DNA of 64,000 nt from Aminobacter anthyllidis (GCF_018555685.1 NZ_JAFLWW010000007.1:124001-188000), one strand, 5' to 3'; numbered from the stretch's first letter, positions 8,586 to 19,690 are shown. The notes: a model not told the origin generated them from the sequence alone. Made by a program: numbers and translations.

Positions 8586-9884
8586 CTACCTCACGATTGG
8601 ATCCAAGACGGAACCTCCTGAAAGGCCACACAATCTCGCATGCAATGCTACCACTTCGTGCTCAGTTAGGCTCGCGATGCAGTCGGCTGAGAATCTTGCC
8701 CTTTTGCCTTCGCAAACGTCCCAGATGTACCTCAATCTAACGGGCAGGAATCTTGGGGGTCCTTTTTCAGAGTTATCCCACAATATTCCAAAAAGCTCAG
8801 AAATTACTTTCTTTTGACCGAGCTGCTGGGCGATCAAAGAAGGATTGGAAATAATATATTGCTTGGCAATCTGTTTGAGGAGTTTGACCTCGGCCAGAGT
8901 ATCCAAGGGGATGTGCAATCCGTTTCCTTCCTCGGTTAGCTTCGCAGCCGTCAAGAACCGCCCGATTAGGAACGAAGTCAGGCTCCGAAGCGCCACCCGC
9001 TGTTCTCGGGAGCCTTCGTAGGAGGTATTCAAAAGCACGCTAAACGCGGAATTGAGCACCGAAGCCAAGCGCTCAAATGCGGCATTCAGGTGAGCCTGTG
9101 CATCGCTCGGGGCGCCGAACCAGACCTCGTGGGTCTTGCGGATGATTTCCTGCGAGCCTTCGTTGAGAATATGATTCCAGGGAATAGCGCCGACTCTATG
9201 GAAGTCCTCCAAATCGTGAACTGAATAGGCAATGTCATCTGCCCAGTCCATCAGCGCGGCTTCTGTAGTTTGGAACGCGTGATCCTGGAACCTCCTGGCA
9301 AAATCAAAGTCGGCTTGATCGACCTTGTAGGCTCCCCACTTAATGCTCCTTTCTGGTTTTGTTGGATCTCGAGTCCAAGGGTACTTTAAGCAAGCCGCAA
9401 GCGTAGCGCGGGTCAAATCCAGTCCGAGACAGTCCGGATATCGAACGCCCAACGTGGTCAGAATTCGGAAAGTTTGAGCATTGCCCTCGAATCCGTCAGG
9501 GTCTTCTCTACCTTCCAACAACTCGTTGAGTTTGTTTTCTCCAGCATGCCCAAACGGGGGATGACCCAGGTCGTGGGCGAGGCAAGCCGCCTCCACTACC
9601 TCAACGTCAACCCCGAGTTTCTTCGCGAGCTTAGGATCGGCATCGATGCAATTCTGAGCGAGCCTTCGCCCAACTTGGGCCACCTTATACGTGTGTTGCT
9701 GCCGGGTATGGAACACATCGGCTTCGCCTACTCTAACGATCTGGGTGACGCCGGCGAGACGATGCAACGCGGAAGAATACTGAATCCTATCGCGGTCGAC
9801 CTCAAAAGGTTTCCGCTGGTCTTTTTCAGGTGTGCTGTGGAGGCGCTTCCTCCGAGCCGCATCCGTCCATACACGCGATACCAT
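8586..9884 (-). CDS. dgt: dGTP triphosphohydrolase (HD-domain dGTPase)
   Basis: The 432-residue protein hydrolyses dNTPs, classically dGTP, to the nucleoside and triphosphate. It shows the family start (YSSALHRLAGVTQIV), the first metal His in RQQHTYKVAQVGRRLA, and the HD pair in AHDLGHPPFGHAGE near 103-116, then WADDIAYSVHDLED around 215. It is slightly shorter than E. coli Dgt and resembles the dGTPase-like subgroup. It lies seven bases after a small gene on the same strand, so the two are probably co-translated. A housekeeping role or a nucleotide-depletion phage defence are both possible. Confidence 0.9.
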   Translation of the reverse strand: MVSRVWTDAARRKRLHSTPEKDQRKPFEVDRDRIQYSSALHRLAGVTQIVRVGEADVFHTRQQHTYKVAQVGRRLAQNCIDADPKLAKKLGVDVEVVEAACLAHDLGHPPFGHAGENKLNELLEGREDPDGFEGNAQTFRILTTLGVRYPDCLGLDLTRATLAACLKYPWTRDPTKPERSIKWGAYKVDQADFDFARRFQDHAFQTTEAALMDWADDIAYSVHDLEDFHRVGAIPWNHILNEGSQEIIRKTHEVWFGAPSDAQAHLNAAFERLASVLNSAFSVLLNTSYEGSREQRVALRSLTSFLIGRFLTAAKLTEEGNGLHIPLDTLAEVKLLKQIAKQYIISNPSLIAQQLGQKKVISELFGILWDNSEKGPPRFLPVRLRYIWDVCEGKRARFSADCIASLTEHEVVALHARLCGLSGGSVLDPIVR

Positions 9885-9891
9885 TCGCGAT

Positions 9892-10113
9892 TTAGGCAGC
9901 CTGCAAAGTTTTGCCCGGCCTAAAGAAACGCATCTCTCTGTCGATGCGGATCTGATTGCGGCTCATGGCTAGATGCAACGCAGCTTGGATCTCACGGCGC
10001 GAATACCCGTCCGCCGTCAGAAGCCCCACGAGCCGCTCGGGATCTACGGCTCGGTTTTCTCTGCGGATGTGCCGCAGCAATGCATCTCTTGCTTCAGCGA
10101 TTCGCTGTTCCAT
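9892..10113 (-). CDS. Small conserved-looking protein upstream of the dGTPase
   Basis: An ATG at 10113 preceded by GAGGGAG gives 73 residues beginning MEQRIAEARDALLRHIRREN; a GTG seven codons earlier is the alternative start. The sequence is charged and helical (DPERLVGLLTADGYSRREI, then a helix and RIDREMRFFRPGK), resembling a small winged-helix or helical accessory protein. I do not recognise a family. It is separated from dgt by seven bases, implying one transcript. The region upstream has a 6-bp inverted repeat (GTTGTC...GACAAC, 10138-10167) in an AT-rich promoter-like stretch, which may be an operator. Confidence 0.6.
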   Translation of the reverse strand: MEQRIAEARDALLRHIRRENRAVDPERLVGLLTADGYSRREIQAALHLAMSRNQIRIDREMRFFRPGKTLQAA

Positions 10114-10167
10114 GCGACGGTCTCCCTCGATCACACCGTTGTCTCATAACCATAAATTTTTGACAAC

Positions 10168-10500
10168 AAGTTAGGTTGCAAGAGGGCTGCCATCAACAAT
10201 ACGGCGATCAGGCTCCTGACAGTTCCGAACATCCTTCCCCGCCTCAGCCAGAAGCCAGAATACTGACTTTAAGGTCAGCAATATCGCACGCGTAGCGGCC
10301 ATGCCCATATCGCCTGCGCCGCCCCCCTTCACCGCGCCTAATCAAGAGGTCGCTACGAATGGACCTACGGCTTCATCGCCGACTTCTTCAACACTATCGG
10401 TCACCTCCGGCCGTTCATGCCGGCTACTAAGCAACGAGCTCCTTTCCGGTCTCCGAGGCCGACGTCTCAATCAACGCCTTCCGACATCTTATGTCGCCTT
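10168..10500. other. Gap upstream of the nifH control region
   Basis: No complete gene is visible. On the plus strand a short frame around 10340-10470 reads YGFIADFFNTIGHLRPFMPA, which looks like part of a coding sequence but has no start or recognisable family. It is probably a remnant. Confidence 0.4.
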
Positions 10501-10516
10501 TGTCGAGTCCTCGACA
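10501..10516 (+). promoter_or_regulatory. NifA upstream activator sequence for nifH
   Basis: TGT-N10-ACA with a fully palindromic core (TGTCGAGTCCTCGACA). The centre lies about 100 bases upstream of the -24 element, the usual distance for NifA activation by DNA looping. Confidence 0.9.
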
Positions 10517-10607
10517 CAAGTTTATTTAGCCAATTTAATATTTTTGCCAAATGTTAAACAGCTGAAAAGCAATCATAAAATTTCTTCTTCGATCCAGCCG
10601 GCCAAAT

Positions 10608-11600
<993 letters not shown>

Positions 11601-11614
11601 CCGCCGTTACCGAC

Positions 11615-11645
11615 AGGGGCGCCGACCGTGACCTGGCGCCCCTTT
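11615..11645 (+). other. Stable hairpin between nifH and nifD
   Basis: AGGGGCGCC (11615-11623) pairs perfectly with GGCGCCCCT (11635-11643) across an 11-base loop and is followed by TTTC. It may be a partial terminator or an mRNA-stabilising structure raising nifH over nifDK expression. Confidence 0.7.
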
Positions 11646-11703
11646 CTACGAAGCAAGGCCTCGTTGGCGAGGCGTTACCCGAACCTTGAAAGGGGCAGGT
11701 CCC

Positions 11704-13209
11704 ATGGGCCTCGACTATGAGAATGACGGCGCTTTGCATGCGAAGCTTATCGAAGACGTGCTGTCCCAATATCCAGACAAGGCGGCGAAGCGTCGCAAGA
11801 AGCACCTCAGTGTCGTAACGAGCAAGGACGAGGCTGGAGGTGAGGACAAGGGCCTTTCCGAATGCGACGTCAAATCGAACATCAAATCCATTCCGGGCGT
11901 GATGACAATTCGCGGCTGTGCCTATGCGGGCTCCAAGGGCGTGGTGTGGGGTCCGGTCAAGGATATGGTCCACATCTCGCACGGGCCAGTCGGCTGTGGG
12001 CAATATTCCTGGTCGCAACGCCGCAACTATTACGTCGGCACGACGGGCATCGACACGTTCGTGACAATGCAGTTCACCTCCGACTTCCAGGAGAAGGACA
12101 TCGTTTTCGGCGGTGACAAAAAGCTGGAAAAGATCATCGACGAGATCGAGGACCTGTTTCCGCTCAGTGGAGGCATCTCGGTGCAGTCCGAATGCCCGAT
12201 CGGCCTGATCGGGGACGATATCGAGGCAGTGTCGCGCAAGAAAGCCAAGGAGCACGAAAAGACGATTGTACCGGTGCGCTGCGAAGGTTTCCGCGGCGTT
12301 TCACAATCGCTCGGCCACCACATTGCCAATGATGCGATCCGCGATTGGGTCTTCGACAAGGACGATGTCGCGTTCGAGTCCGGCCCTTACGACGTCAATG
12401 TCGTTGGCGACTACAACATTGGCGGCGATGCCTGGGCTTCGCGAATCCTGCTTGAGGAGATTGGACTTCGGGTGGTCGGCAACTGGTCGGGCGACGCCAC
12501 GCTGGCCGAGATAGAGCGCGCGCCCAAGGCCAAGCTCAACCTGATCCACTGCTACCGGTCGATGAACTACATCTGCCGGCACATGGAGGAAAAGTACGGC
12601 ATTGCCTGGATGGAATACAATTTCTTCGGCCCCACCCAGATCGAGGCCTCCTTGCGCAACATCGCCAAGCATTTCGGCCCGGAAATCGAGGAGAAGACCG
12701 AAAAGGTCATCGCCAAGTACCGGCCCTTGGTCGATGCCGTCATCGCCAAGTACCGACCGCGCCTCGAAGGCAGGACGGTGATGCTCTATGTCGGCGGCCT
12801 GCGCCCCCGTCACGTCATCACTGCCTACGAGGACCTCGCTATGGTGATCGTTGGCACCGGCTACGAATTCGCCCACAACGACGACTATCAGCGCACCGGC
12901 CATTACGTGAAGAATGGCACGCTCCTCTATGACGACGTCACCGGTTATGAGCTGGAGAAGTTCATCGAAGGCATCCGCCCGGATCTCGTTGGCTCCGGTA
13001 TCAAGGAGAAGTACCCGGTACAGAAGATGGGCATCCCGTTCCGCCAGATGCACTCTTGGGACTATTCCGGCCCGTATCACGGTTATGACGGCTTCGCCAT
13101 TTTCGCCCGCGACATGGATCTGGCCATCAACAACCCGGTCTGGGGTCTCTACCGCGCGCCGTGGAAGAAGATGAAGGACGCACCGCTGAGGGCGGTCGCC
13201 GCCGAATGA
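11704..13209 (+). CDS. nifD: Nitrogenase MoFe protein alpha chain NifD
   Basis: 501 residues, the usual rhizobial length. It binds FeMo-cofactor and shares the P-cluster with NifK. P-cluster cysteines are visible in [11 protein letters not shown] and [11 protein letters not shown], with the FeMo-co Cys in [12 protein letters not shown]-type region and the His-containing [15 protein letters not shown] near 440-455. Start at ATG 11704 (MGLDYENDG) after AAAGGGGCAGG; the frame also opens at TTG 11686, which is rejected. A perfect inverted repeat follows the stop. Confidence 0.98.
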   Translation: MGLDYENDGALHAKLIEDVLSQYPDKAAKRRKKHLSVVTSKDEAGGEDKGLSECDVKSNIKSIPGVMTIRGCAYAGSKGVVWGPVKDMVHISHGPVGCGQYSWSQRRNYYVGTTGIDTFVTMQFTSDFQEKDIVFGGDKKLEKIIDEIEDLFPLSGGISVQSECPIGLIGDDIEAVSRKKAKEHEKTIVPVRCEGFRGVSQSLGHHIANDAIRDWVFDKDDVAFESGPYDVNVVGDYNIGGDAWASRILLEEIGLRVVGNWSGDATLAEIERAPKAKLNLIHCYRSMNYICRHMEEKYGIAWMEYNFFGPTQIEASLRNIAKHFGPEIEEKTEKVIAKYRPLVDAVIAKYRPRLEGRTVMLYVGGLRPRHVITAYEDLAMVIVGTGYEFAHNDDYQRTGHYVKNGTLLYDDVTGYELEKFIEGIRPDLVGSGIKEKYPVQKMGIPFRQMHSWDYSGPYHGYDGFAIFARDMDLAINNPVWGLYRAPWKKMKDAPLRAVAAE

Positions 13210-13214
13210 GGACT

Positions 13215-13239
13215 GGCCTCCCTGCCAGGCAGGGAGGCC
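13215..13239 (+). other. Perfect inverted repeat between nifD and nifK
   Basis: GGCCTCCCTGCC-A-GGCAGGGAGGCC: 12 complementary bases per arm around one base. There is no T-run after it, so it looks more like an mRNA processing or stability element than a terminator. Confidence 0.7.
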
Positions 13240-13336
13240 GATAAATGCTCGGGGGCACTCGATCCGCGGAGGCCCTTTAAAGTTTCGATGTCCCTGTGCT
13301 GCCGCTTGCCGCGGCCAGATGGAAAAGGTGACCACC

Positions 13337-14878
13337 ATGCCGCAATCGGCCGAAAAAGTTCTCGACCATGCTCCCCTGTTCCGCGAGCCGGAATACAGAC
13401 AAATGCTTGCCGAGAAGAAGCTGAATTTCGAATGTCCGCACCCTGATCAGATCGTCACCGACCAACGCGAATTGACCAAGACTTGGGAATACCGCGAAAA
13501 GAACCTCGCTCGCGAGGCGCTTGTCATAAACCCCGCCAAGGCCTGCCAGCCGCTCGGTGCGGTGTTCGCGGCCGCGGGCTTCGAGCGCACCATGTCTTTC
13601 GTCCACGGTAGCCAGGGCTGCGTTGCCTACTACCGCTCGCATTTGTCGCGACATTTTAAGGAGCCTTCGTCAGCGGTTTCCTCCTCGATGACCGAGGACG
13701 CGGCAGTGTTTGGCGGCCTGAAGAACATGGTCGACGGGCTCGCCAATACCTACAAGCTCTACGATCCCAAGATGATCGCCGTCTCGACCACCTGCATGGC
13801 CGAAGTCATTGGCGACGACCTGCGGAGCTTCATAGAAAACGCGAAGAACGAAGGCTCCGTACCGTGCGACTTCGACGTCCCTTTCGCTCATACGCCTGCC
13901 TTCGTCGGCAGCCATGTCGATGGCTACGACGGCATGGTGAAGGGCGTGCTGGAGCATTTCTGGAAGGGCAGCGAGCGCTCGCAAGCCGCTGGGACCATCA
14001 ACATCATCCCAGGCTTCGACGGATTCTGCGTCGGAAACAACCGGGAACTCAAGCGCCTCCTCGACCTGATGGGTGTCACCTATACCGTCATTCAGGACGC
14101 CTCTGACCAGTTCGACACGCCGTCGGACGGCGAATACCGCATGTATGACGGTGGCACCAAGATCGAAGACGTGAAAGGGGCGCTCAACGCGGAGGCGACA
14201 CTGTCGCTGCAGCATTACAACACCCGCAAGACGCTGGAATATTGCAACGAGGTCGGGCAGGCGACGGCATCCTTCCACTATCCGCTGGGTGTCCAGGCGA
14301 CCGACGAATTCCTGATGAAGGTCTCGGCGATTTCCGGCCAGGAGATCCCCGAGACAATTCGGATGGACCGCGGCCGACTGGTTGACGCCATGGCGGACAG
14401 CCAGTCATGGCTGCACGGCAAGAAGTACGCAATCTATGGGGATCCGGACTTCGTCTACGCCATGGCCCGCTTCGTCATGGAGACCGGCGGCGAGCCGACA
14501 CATTGCCTCGCGACCAACGGCACATCGACCTGGGAGGCCGAGATGAAGGAGTTGCTTGCATCCTCGTCCTTCGGCCAGGATGCCCAGGTCTGGGCGGGCA
14601 AGGATCTCTGGGCGATGCGTTCGCTGCTTTTTACAGAGCCGGTGGACCTGCTGATCGGCAATTCCTATGGCAAGTATCTGGAGCGCGACACCGGCACGCC
14701 GCTGATCCGGCTGATGTTTCCAATCTTCGACCGGCACCATCACCATCGCTTTCCCCTCATGGGCTATCAGGGTGGATTACGCGTGCTGACGACGATCCTC
14801 GACAAGATATTCGACAAGCTCGATCGCGAGACGAGCGAAACGGGCGTGACGGACTATTCCTATGACCTCACCCGCTAA
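13337..14878 (+). CDS. nifK: Nitrogenase MoFe protein beta chain NifK
   Basis: 513 residues beginning [20 protein letters not shown], the family N-terminus; an in-frame ATG at 13319 is earlier but less likely. P-cluster ligands lie in [15 protein letters not shown] and [12 protein letters not shown]. The C-terminal region has [13 protein letters not shown]-type His residues typical of NifK. It forms the alpha2beta2 dinitrogenase with NifD and continues the operon into nifE 60 bases later. Confidence 0.98.
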   Translation: MPQSAEKVLDHAPLFREPEYRQMLAEKKLNFECPHPDQIVTDQRELTKTWEYREKNLAREALVINPAKACQPLGAVFAAAGFERTMSFVHGSQGCVAYYRSHLSRHFKEPSSAVSSSMTEDAAVFGGLKNMVDGLANTYKLYDPKMIAVSTTCMAEVIGDDLRSFIENAKNEGSVPCDFDVPFAHTPAFVGSHVDGYDGMVKGVLEHFWKGSERSQAAGTINIIPGFDGFCVGNNRELKRLLDLMGVTYTVIQDASDQFDTPSDGEYRMYDGGTKIEDVKGALNAEATLSLQHYNTRKTLEYCNEVGQATASFHYPLGVQATDEFLMKVSAISGQEIPETIRMDRGRLVDAMADSQSWLHGKKYAIYGDPDFVYAMARFVMETGGEPTHCLATNGTSTWEAEMKELLASSSFGQDAQVWAGKDLWAMRSLLFTEPVDLLIGNSYGKYLERDTGTPLIRLMFPIFDRHHHHRFPLMGYQGGLRVLTTILDKIFDKLDRETSETGVTDYSYDLTR

Positions 14879-14938
14879 GCCCGTGCCGGCTTTTCGCCGA
14901 GGCCGCCAATCGCCCAATGGACTTCGGAGACTGACGCA

Positions 14939-16429
14939 ATGACCTCGCTCAGTGCCAAGATCCAGGACGTTTTCGACGAGCCCGCCTGCGATAACAACCG
15001 CGGCAAGGATGCCAAGGCGCGCAAGGAGGGCTGCTCGAAGCCGCTGACCCCCGGGGCGGCAGCCGGCGGCTGCGCCTTTGACGGCGCCAAGATCGTCCTG
15101 CAGCCGATCACCGACGTTGCGCACCTGGTCCATGCGCCGCTCGCCTGCGAGGGAAATTCCTGGGACAACAGAGGCACAGCTTCGTCCGGGCCAACCCTGT
15201 GGCGGACAAGCTTCACAACCGACCTCACCGAACTCGACGTCGTGATGGGGCAGGGCGAGCGGAAGCTCTTCAGGGCGATCCGCGAGATCAAGGAAACGTA
15301 TGCGCCGCCGGCAGTCTTCGTCTATTTGACCTGCGTGACGGCGCTGATCGGCGACGACATCGAGGCCGTGTGCAAACGCGCGGCGGAAAAATTCGGCTTG
15401 GCCGTGGTGCCGATCAATGCGCCGGGCTTGGCCGGCTCCAAGAACCTCGGCAACAAACTGGCCGCCGAAGCGTTGCTCGATCATGTCATCGGCACGGTGG
15501 AACCCGACGACGCCGGGCCCTACGACATCAACATCCTTGGCGAATTCAACCTCTCCGGCGAATTCTGGCTGGTGAAGCCGCTGCTTGATCGGCTCGGCAT
15601 CCGGGTGCGCGCCTGCATTCCGGGCGATGCGCGTTACATCGACGTTGCATCCGCGCACCGCGCCCAGGCGGCTATGTTGGTGTGCTCGAGCGCCCTCATC
15701 AATCTGGCCCGCAAGATGGAGGAGCGCTGGGACATCCCGTTCTTCGAGGGCTCCTTCTACGGCATAACCGATACCTCGGAAGCACTTCGCAACATTGCTG
15801 AGCTGCTGGTGAGGAAGGGCGCCGATCCAGAGATCCTTGATCGCACAGACACGCTGATTGCTGAGCAGGAAGCGATTGCGTGGAAGAAGCTCGAGGCCTA
15901 CCGCCCGCGGCTTCAAGGCAAGCGCGTGCTACTCAATACAGGCGGTGTGAAGTCCTGGTCAGTCGTCCACGCACTGATGGAGATCGGCATGGAGATCGTC
16001 GGCACCTCGGTCAAGAAATCCACCGTCGAAGACAAGGAGCGGATCAAACGGATCCTCAAGGACGAGAACCACATGTTCGAGCAGATGACAGCGCGCGATC
16101 TTTACGCCATGCTCTCAAAACACAAGGCCGACATCATGCTGTCGGGCGGGCGCACGCAATTCATCGCGCTGAAGGCCAAGACACCCTGGCTCGATATCAA
16201 CCAGGAGCGCCAACATCCTTATGCCGGCTATGACGGCATGGTGGAACTTGTCCGGCAGATCGACCTCGCCATTCATAACCCGATCTGGGGCCAGGTACGG
16301 GAGCCGGCGCCGTGGGATTGCCAGCTTGCTTTGGAGGACGATCCGGCGAGCACGAAGAACGGGACCGCGACTGTGAACGCTTTCAATGAATTCGCCGGCG
16401 CGACGGCTCACCACTTCGGCGACCGTTGA
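14939..16429 (+). CDS. nifE: FeMo-cofactor scaffold subunit NifE
   Basis: 496 residues, a NifD paralogue forming the NifEN scaffold on which the NifB-derived cluster is matured with Mo and homocitrate. Cluster-site cysteines appear in PLACEGNSWDNRG and [16 protein letters not shown], and the YDINILGEFNLSGEFW segment is typical of NifE. ATG at 14939 follows GGAGACTGAC. It is nine bases upstream of nifN and surely co-transcribed. Confidence 0.97.
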   Translation: MTSLSAKIQDVFDEPACDNNRGKDAKARKEGCSKPLTPGAAAGGCAFDGAKIVLQPITDVAHLVHAPLACEGNSWDNRGTASSGPTLWRTSFTTDLTELDVVMGQGERKLFRAIREIKETYAPPAVFVYLTCVTALIGDDIEAVCKRAAEKFGLAVVPINAPGLAGSKNLGNKLAAEALLDHVIGTVEPDDAGPYDINILGEFNLSGEFWLVKPLLDRLGIRVRACIPGDARYIDVASAHRAQAAMLVCSSALINLARKMEERWDIPFFEGSFYGITDTSEALRNIAELLVRKGADPEILDRTDTLIAEQEAIAWKKLEAYRPRLQGKRVLLNTGGVKSWSVVHALMEIGMEIVGTSVKKSTVEDKERIKRILKDENHMFEQMTARDLYAMLSKHKADIMLSGGRTQFIALKAKTPWLDINQERQHPYAGYDGMVELVRQIDLAIHNPIWGQVREPAPWDCQLALEDDPASTKNGTATVNAFNEFAGATAHHFGDR

Positions 16430-16438
16430 GGAAATCCG

Positions 16439-17821
16439 ATGGTCCGCATCCTTCGCAAAATCAAATCAGCGGCGGTCAACCCGCTGAAGTCGTCGCAGCC
16501 GCTGGGTGCCGCCTTCGCTTTTCTTGGAGTCGAGGGTGCGATGCCCCTGTTCCACGGCGGCCAAGGCTGCACCAGCTTCGCGCTCGTGCTCTTCGTGCGG
16601 CATTTCAAGGAAGCGATCCCCTTGCAGACAACGGCGATGGACGAGGTGGCAACCATACTCGGCGGAGCGGACCATCTGGAAGAGGCGATCCTCAACCTCA
16701 AAACCCGCACAAAGCCAAAGCTGATAGGGGTGTGCACGACCGCCCTGGTCGAAACCCGTGGCGAAGATTGCGCGAGTGATATCGCCAACGTCAAGCTGAA
16801 GCACGTGGAAGAGCTCGCGGGTACGGAGGTCGTGCTGGCCAACACGCCGGATTTTGACGGCGCGATCGAAGAAGGCTGGGCCAAGGCTGTCGCGGCGATG
16901 ATCGAAGGGATTACACGGTCGGGCGCACGGACCCGGCAGCCGAAGAAGATCGCGATCCTGCCCGGATGCAACCTCACTGTCGCTGACGTCGAACATTTGC
17001 GTGACATGGTTGAAAGTTTTGGTCTCAGGCCGGTTATTCTGCCGGACGTCTCCGGCTCGCTCGACGGCACGGTTCCTGACCGCTGGGTAACGACCACCTA
17101 TGGCGGCACCAGCGTCGAGGAGATCCGCGAGCTTGGCACGGCCGTGCAATGCATCGTCATCGGCGAGCACATGCGCCGCCCGGCGAAAGTACTGCACGGG
17201 TTAACCGGCGTGCCGTTCGCGGTGTTCCAGTCGCTGACCGGATTGAGGGCTGCCGACCGGTTCATCTCGCTGCTGTCGGCGGTTTCGGGCGCGGCGGTAC
17301 CGGCCCGCGTTCGCCGTCACCGGGCGCAATTGGAGGATGCATTGCTCGACGGACATTTCCATTTCGGAGGCAAGAAAATTGCGATCGCTGCTGAACCAGA
17401 CCAACTCTATCAACTCGCAACCTTCTTCACCGGCATGGGCTGTGACATCGCGGCGGCGGTCACGACGACCGATATGTCGAAGATTCTGCAAAAAGTACCG
17501 GCGGAGTGGGTTCAGATCGGCGATCTCGGCGATTTGGAAGCTCTTGCAGCGGGCGCGGATCTTCTCGTAACACATTCCCACGGTCGCCAGGCGTCGCGAC
17601 GCCTTGGCATTCCGCTCATGCGCGTCGGCTTCCCGATCTTCGATCGGCTCGGCAGCCAGCACAAGCTCAGGATCCTCTATCGGGGGACCCGCGACCTGAT
17701 CTTCGATGTTGCCAACATCTTCCAGGCCAACCAGCACGCGCCGACGCCTGAGGCGCTTGATCCATTCCGGAAACGAGAAATGCCAGATGAGCTCCGTTCG
17801 TCGCCTCTCACTCGTCACTGA
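16439..17821 (+). CDS. nifN: FeMo-cofactor scaffold subunit NifN
   Basis: 460 residues, a NifK paralogue and partner of NifE. SSQPLGAAFAFLGVEGAMPLFHGGQGC near the N-terminus (key part FHGGQGC) and CTTALVETRGED carry conserved features of NifN. The last ~12 codons overlap nifX by 35 bases in another frame. ATG 16439 follows GAGGAAATCC. Confidence 0.96.
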   Translation: MVRILRKIKSAAVNPLKSSQPLGAAFAFLGVEGAMPLFHGGQGCTSFALVLFVRHFKEAIPLQTTAMDEVATILGGADHLEEAILNLKTRTKPKLIGVCTTALVETRGEDCASDIANVKLKHVEELAGTEVVLANTPDFDGAIEEGWAKAVAAMIEGITRSGARTRQPKKIAILPGCNLTVADVEHLRDMVESFGLRPVILPDVSGSLDGTVPDRWVTTTYGGTSVEEIRELGTAVQCIVIGEHMRRPAKVLHGLTGVPFAVFQSLTGLRAADRFISLLSAVSGAAVPARVRRHRAQLEDALLDGHFHFGGKKIAIAAEPDQLYQLATFFTGMGCDIAAAVTTTDMSKILQKVPAEWVQIGDLGDLEALAAGADLLVTHSHGRQASRRLGIPLMRVGFPIFDRLGSQHKLRILYRGTRDLIFDVANIFQANQHAPTPEALDPFRKREMPDELRSSPLTRH

Positions 17822-18284
17822 CGAGGTTCACGCACTGATGACGGACCGACGGGCAGGCGCATTGCGCGTAGCCATCGCCACGCAAGACATGACGAATCTC
17901 AATGCCCATTTCGGGTCGGCCAAGCGCTTTGCTGTCTACGACGTGACGCGCGAGGAGTGGCATCTCGTGGAAGCCGTGGCCTTCGATGACGTTTCCGATG
18001 AGAGCGGGAAGCGTCGGACCGAGGGCGATGACCGCGTCACGCCGAAGGTGGAGGCGCTGAAGGGCTGCCATCTGCTGTTTTGTCTGGCCATCGGCGGGCC
18101 TTCGGCAGCCAAGGTTATTTCGGCAAAAATCCATCCAATCAAGGTGCCGCAGCCACAAACCATCCAAGAGGTGCTGTTGCGCACGCAGATGATGCTGAGA
18201 ACGTGCCCTCCGCCCTGGCTGCGCAAGGTGCTGGCCGAAGCTGGTGTCGCCGAAAAGAAACCCTCCTTCGAGGATGAGGACTGA
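17787..18284 (+). CDS. nifX: FeMo-cofactor carrier NifX
   Basis: 165 residues; binds NifB-cofactor or the maturing cluster in transit to NifEN. Start taken at ATG 17787 inside the 3' end of nifN; the domain proper begins at LRVAIATQDMTNLNAHFGSA and includes KRFAVYDV and GCHLLFCLAIGGPSAAKVI. It is followed 17 bases on by the NifX-associated gene. A decayed copy of its last ~70 bases exists at 33085-33158. Confidence 0.95.
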   Translation: MSSVRRLSLVTDEVHALMTDRRAGALRVAIATQDMTNLNAHFGSAKRFAVYDVTREEWHLVEAVAFDDVSDESGKRRTEGDDRVTPKVEALKGCHLLFCLAIGGPSAAKVISAKIHPIKVPQPQTIQEVLLRTQMMLRTCPPPWLRKVLAEAGVAEKKPSFEDED

Positions 18285-18301
18285 AACAAGGAAAGAGCAA
18301 A

Positions 18302-18781
18302 ATGTTTGAAGTCGCGATCAGCCCTGCTGTCAACGATGACGAGGCGGCCCTTGCCAGCCCGTTCGTCAAATGCCTCGTGCGGCTGATCCTTGCTCAAGAT
18401 TCCCACGGGTCGTGGGACGGCAAAGCGGACGCCGAGTTGCTGGCCGACTTCATCGTCAGCAAGGAACGGCGTCGTACGATCCCAATCATCGGCGATCCCG
18501 ATCCGGACGTGCTGTGGAGGCTCGACAAGTTTTACACTGCCGTCGCCCTTGCGATCGAGGAGCGCTCCGGCCTGATGGCATCGCCGATGATCGAAATGAG
18601 CTATGAGGGGTTCGGGCGCGTGCTTTTCACCGCCGGGCGGCTGGTCGTTTTGTCCAAGACCGTGCGCGACGTCCATCGGTTCGGCTTCGAGACGTTCTGC
18701 AAACTCGCCGCCGCCGGTACGAAACTGGTCCACGATGCCATCGCAGCCATCGACGCCTATCCCGAGGTGGCACGGGCATGA
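18302..18781 (+). CDS. NifX-associated nitrogen fixation protein (DUF269)
   Basis: 159 residues of the family always found next to nifX (PF03270). Typical segments are SPFVKCLVRLILAQD, LLADFIVSKERRRTIPIIGD and FGRVLFTAGRLVVLSK. It probably assists cofactor assembly; the biochemical role is not defined. The intact copy here contrasts with a frameshifted copy at 33175-33639. After its stop the sequence keeps the GGATCATGTCA of the usual downstream gene (DUF683) and then diverges, marking a recombination joint. Confidence 0.93.
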   Translation: MFEVAISPAVNDDEAALASPFVKCLVRLILAQDSHGSWDGKADAELLADFIVSKERRRTIPIIGDPDPDVLWRLDKFYTAVALAIEERSGLMASPMIEMSYEGFGRVLFTAGRLVVLSKTVRDVHRFGFETFCKLAAAGTKLVHDAIAAIDAYPEVARA

Positions 18782-18886
18782 AACCAATTTTCGAGCAAGA
18801 GGATCATGTCAGGCCTTGAGGAGCCGCGATGGCCAGCCCACGCGGCCGACGCGGTCGAGGCCAATGTGGTTCTCGGGGTAGCGCTG

Positions 18887-19591
18887 ATGAAGCCACTCGT
18901 CCTGATCTGTTCGCAAGATGCGGAGTTCTATCTGTTCCTCAGCCACATACTGGAGGTGGACGGCTTCGTCAGTGAGCCGGCAGGCGGCGCCAAGGAAGCA
19001 CTTGCAAAGGCCGACGAACGGGAATTCCAGGCCGTGGTGCTGGACTGCGGTCCAACGAGCCTTACCGGGTCCGCAATCTGCGCCCGCCTCAAGCGGGAAC
19101 CCCGGACCGGCGGCCTGCCCATCATTGCCCTGATCGCGCCCGGCGCCGAGAACCAGCACCTTGATCTGTTGAAGGCCGGCATTGACGAGAGCTTTGTGCG
19201 GCCAATGGCGCCGGCCAAGCTGCTCGATTATCTGCGGACGAGGCTGGCGCTGCCGAAGCCGGGTTCAAACGGGATTGAAAACGACAGCTGGCTTTCCTAT
19301 GGCAGCCTTGAGATGAAGCTCGATGCCCACCGGGTTTGCGGCAATGGCCATGACATCCATCTCGGACCGATCGAGTTCAACGTGCTGCGGCATTTGCTGG
19401 AGGCTCCCGGCAAGGTCTTCAGCCGGGACGAGCTGATCGGCGGGGCCTGGCCGGCCAATATCCATGTCGGTCTACGCACAGTCGATGTCCATATCAGTCG
19501 GCTCAGAAAGGCACTGGAGACGGCCTCGACCGGTATCGTCATTCGTACCGTCAGGTCGGCCGGCTACTCGCTCGAGAAGCTGGACGGCTGA
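18887..19591 (+). CDS. OmpR/PhoB-family response regulator with an atypical receiver
   Basis: 234 residues from ATG 18887 (MKPLVLICSQDAEFYLF); the frame also opens at ATG 18806 at the recombination joint after the NifX-associated gene. The receiver keeps the phosphoacceptor Asp (VVLDCGP, residue 53), but the N-terminal acidic pair is reduced to one Asp, the conserved Thr/Ser region reads ALIAPG, and the switch Lys is Arg (FVRPMAP). The C-terminal half is a winged helix ending VDVHISRLRKAL and IRTVRSAGYSL. No histidine kinase is nearby. Phosphorylation may be weak or altered. Confidence 0.88.
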   Translation: MKPLVLICSQDAEFYLFLSHILEVDGFVSEPAGGAKEALAKADEREFQAVVLDCGPTSLTGSAICARLKREPRTGGLPIIALIAPGAENQHLDLLKAGIDESFVRPMAPAKLLDYLRTRLALPKPGSNGIENDSWLSYGSLEMKLDAHRVCGNGHDIHLGPIEFNVLRHLLEAPGKVFSRDELIGGAWPANIHVGLRTVDVHISRLRKALETASTGIVIRTVRSAGYSLEKLDG

Positions 19592-19690
19592 ATCGAGTGC
19601 CGGGTCTGGTGCCACTCCCTTTTCCTCGCGCTGTGAGCCGGTCTTGCGGCCTGAAACGCCCTCATCGAACACTCAGGAAGAAGCAGGAAA

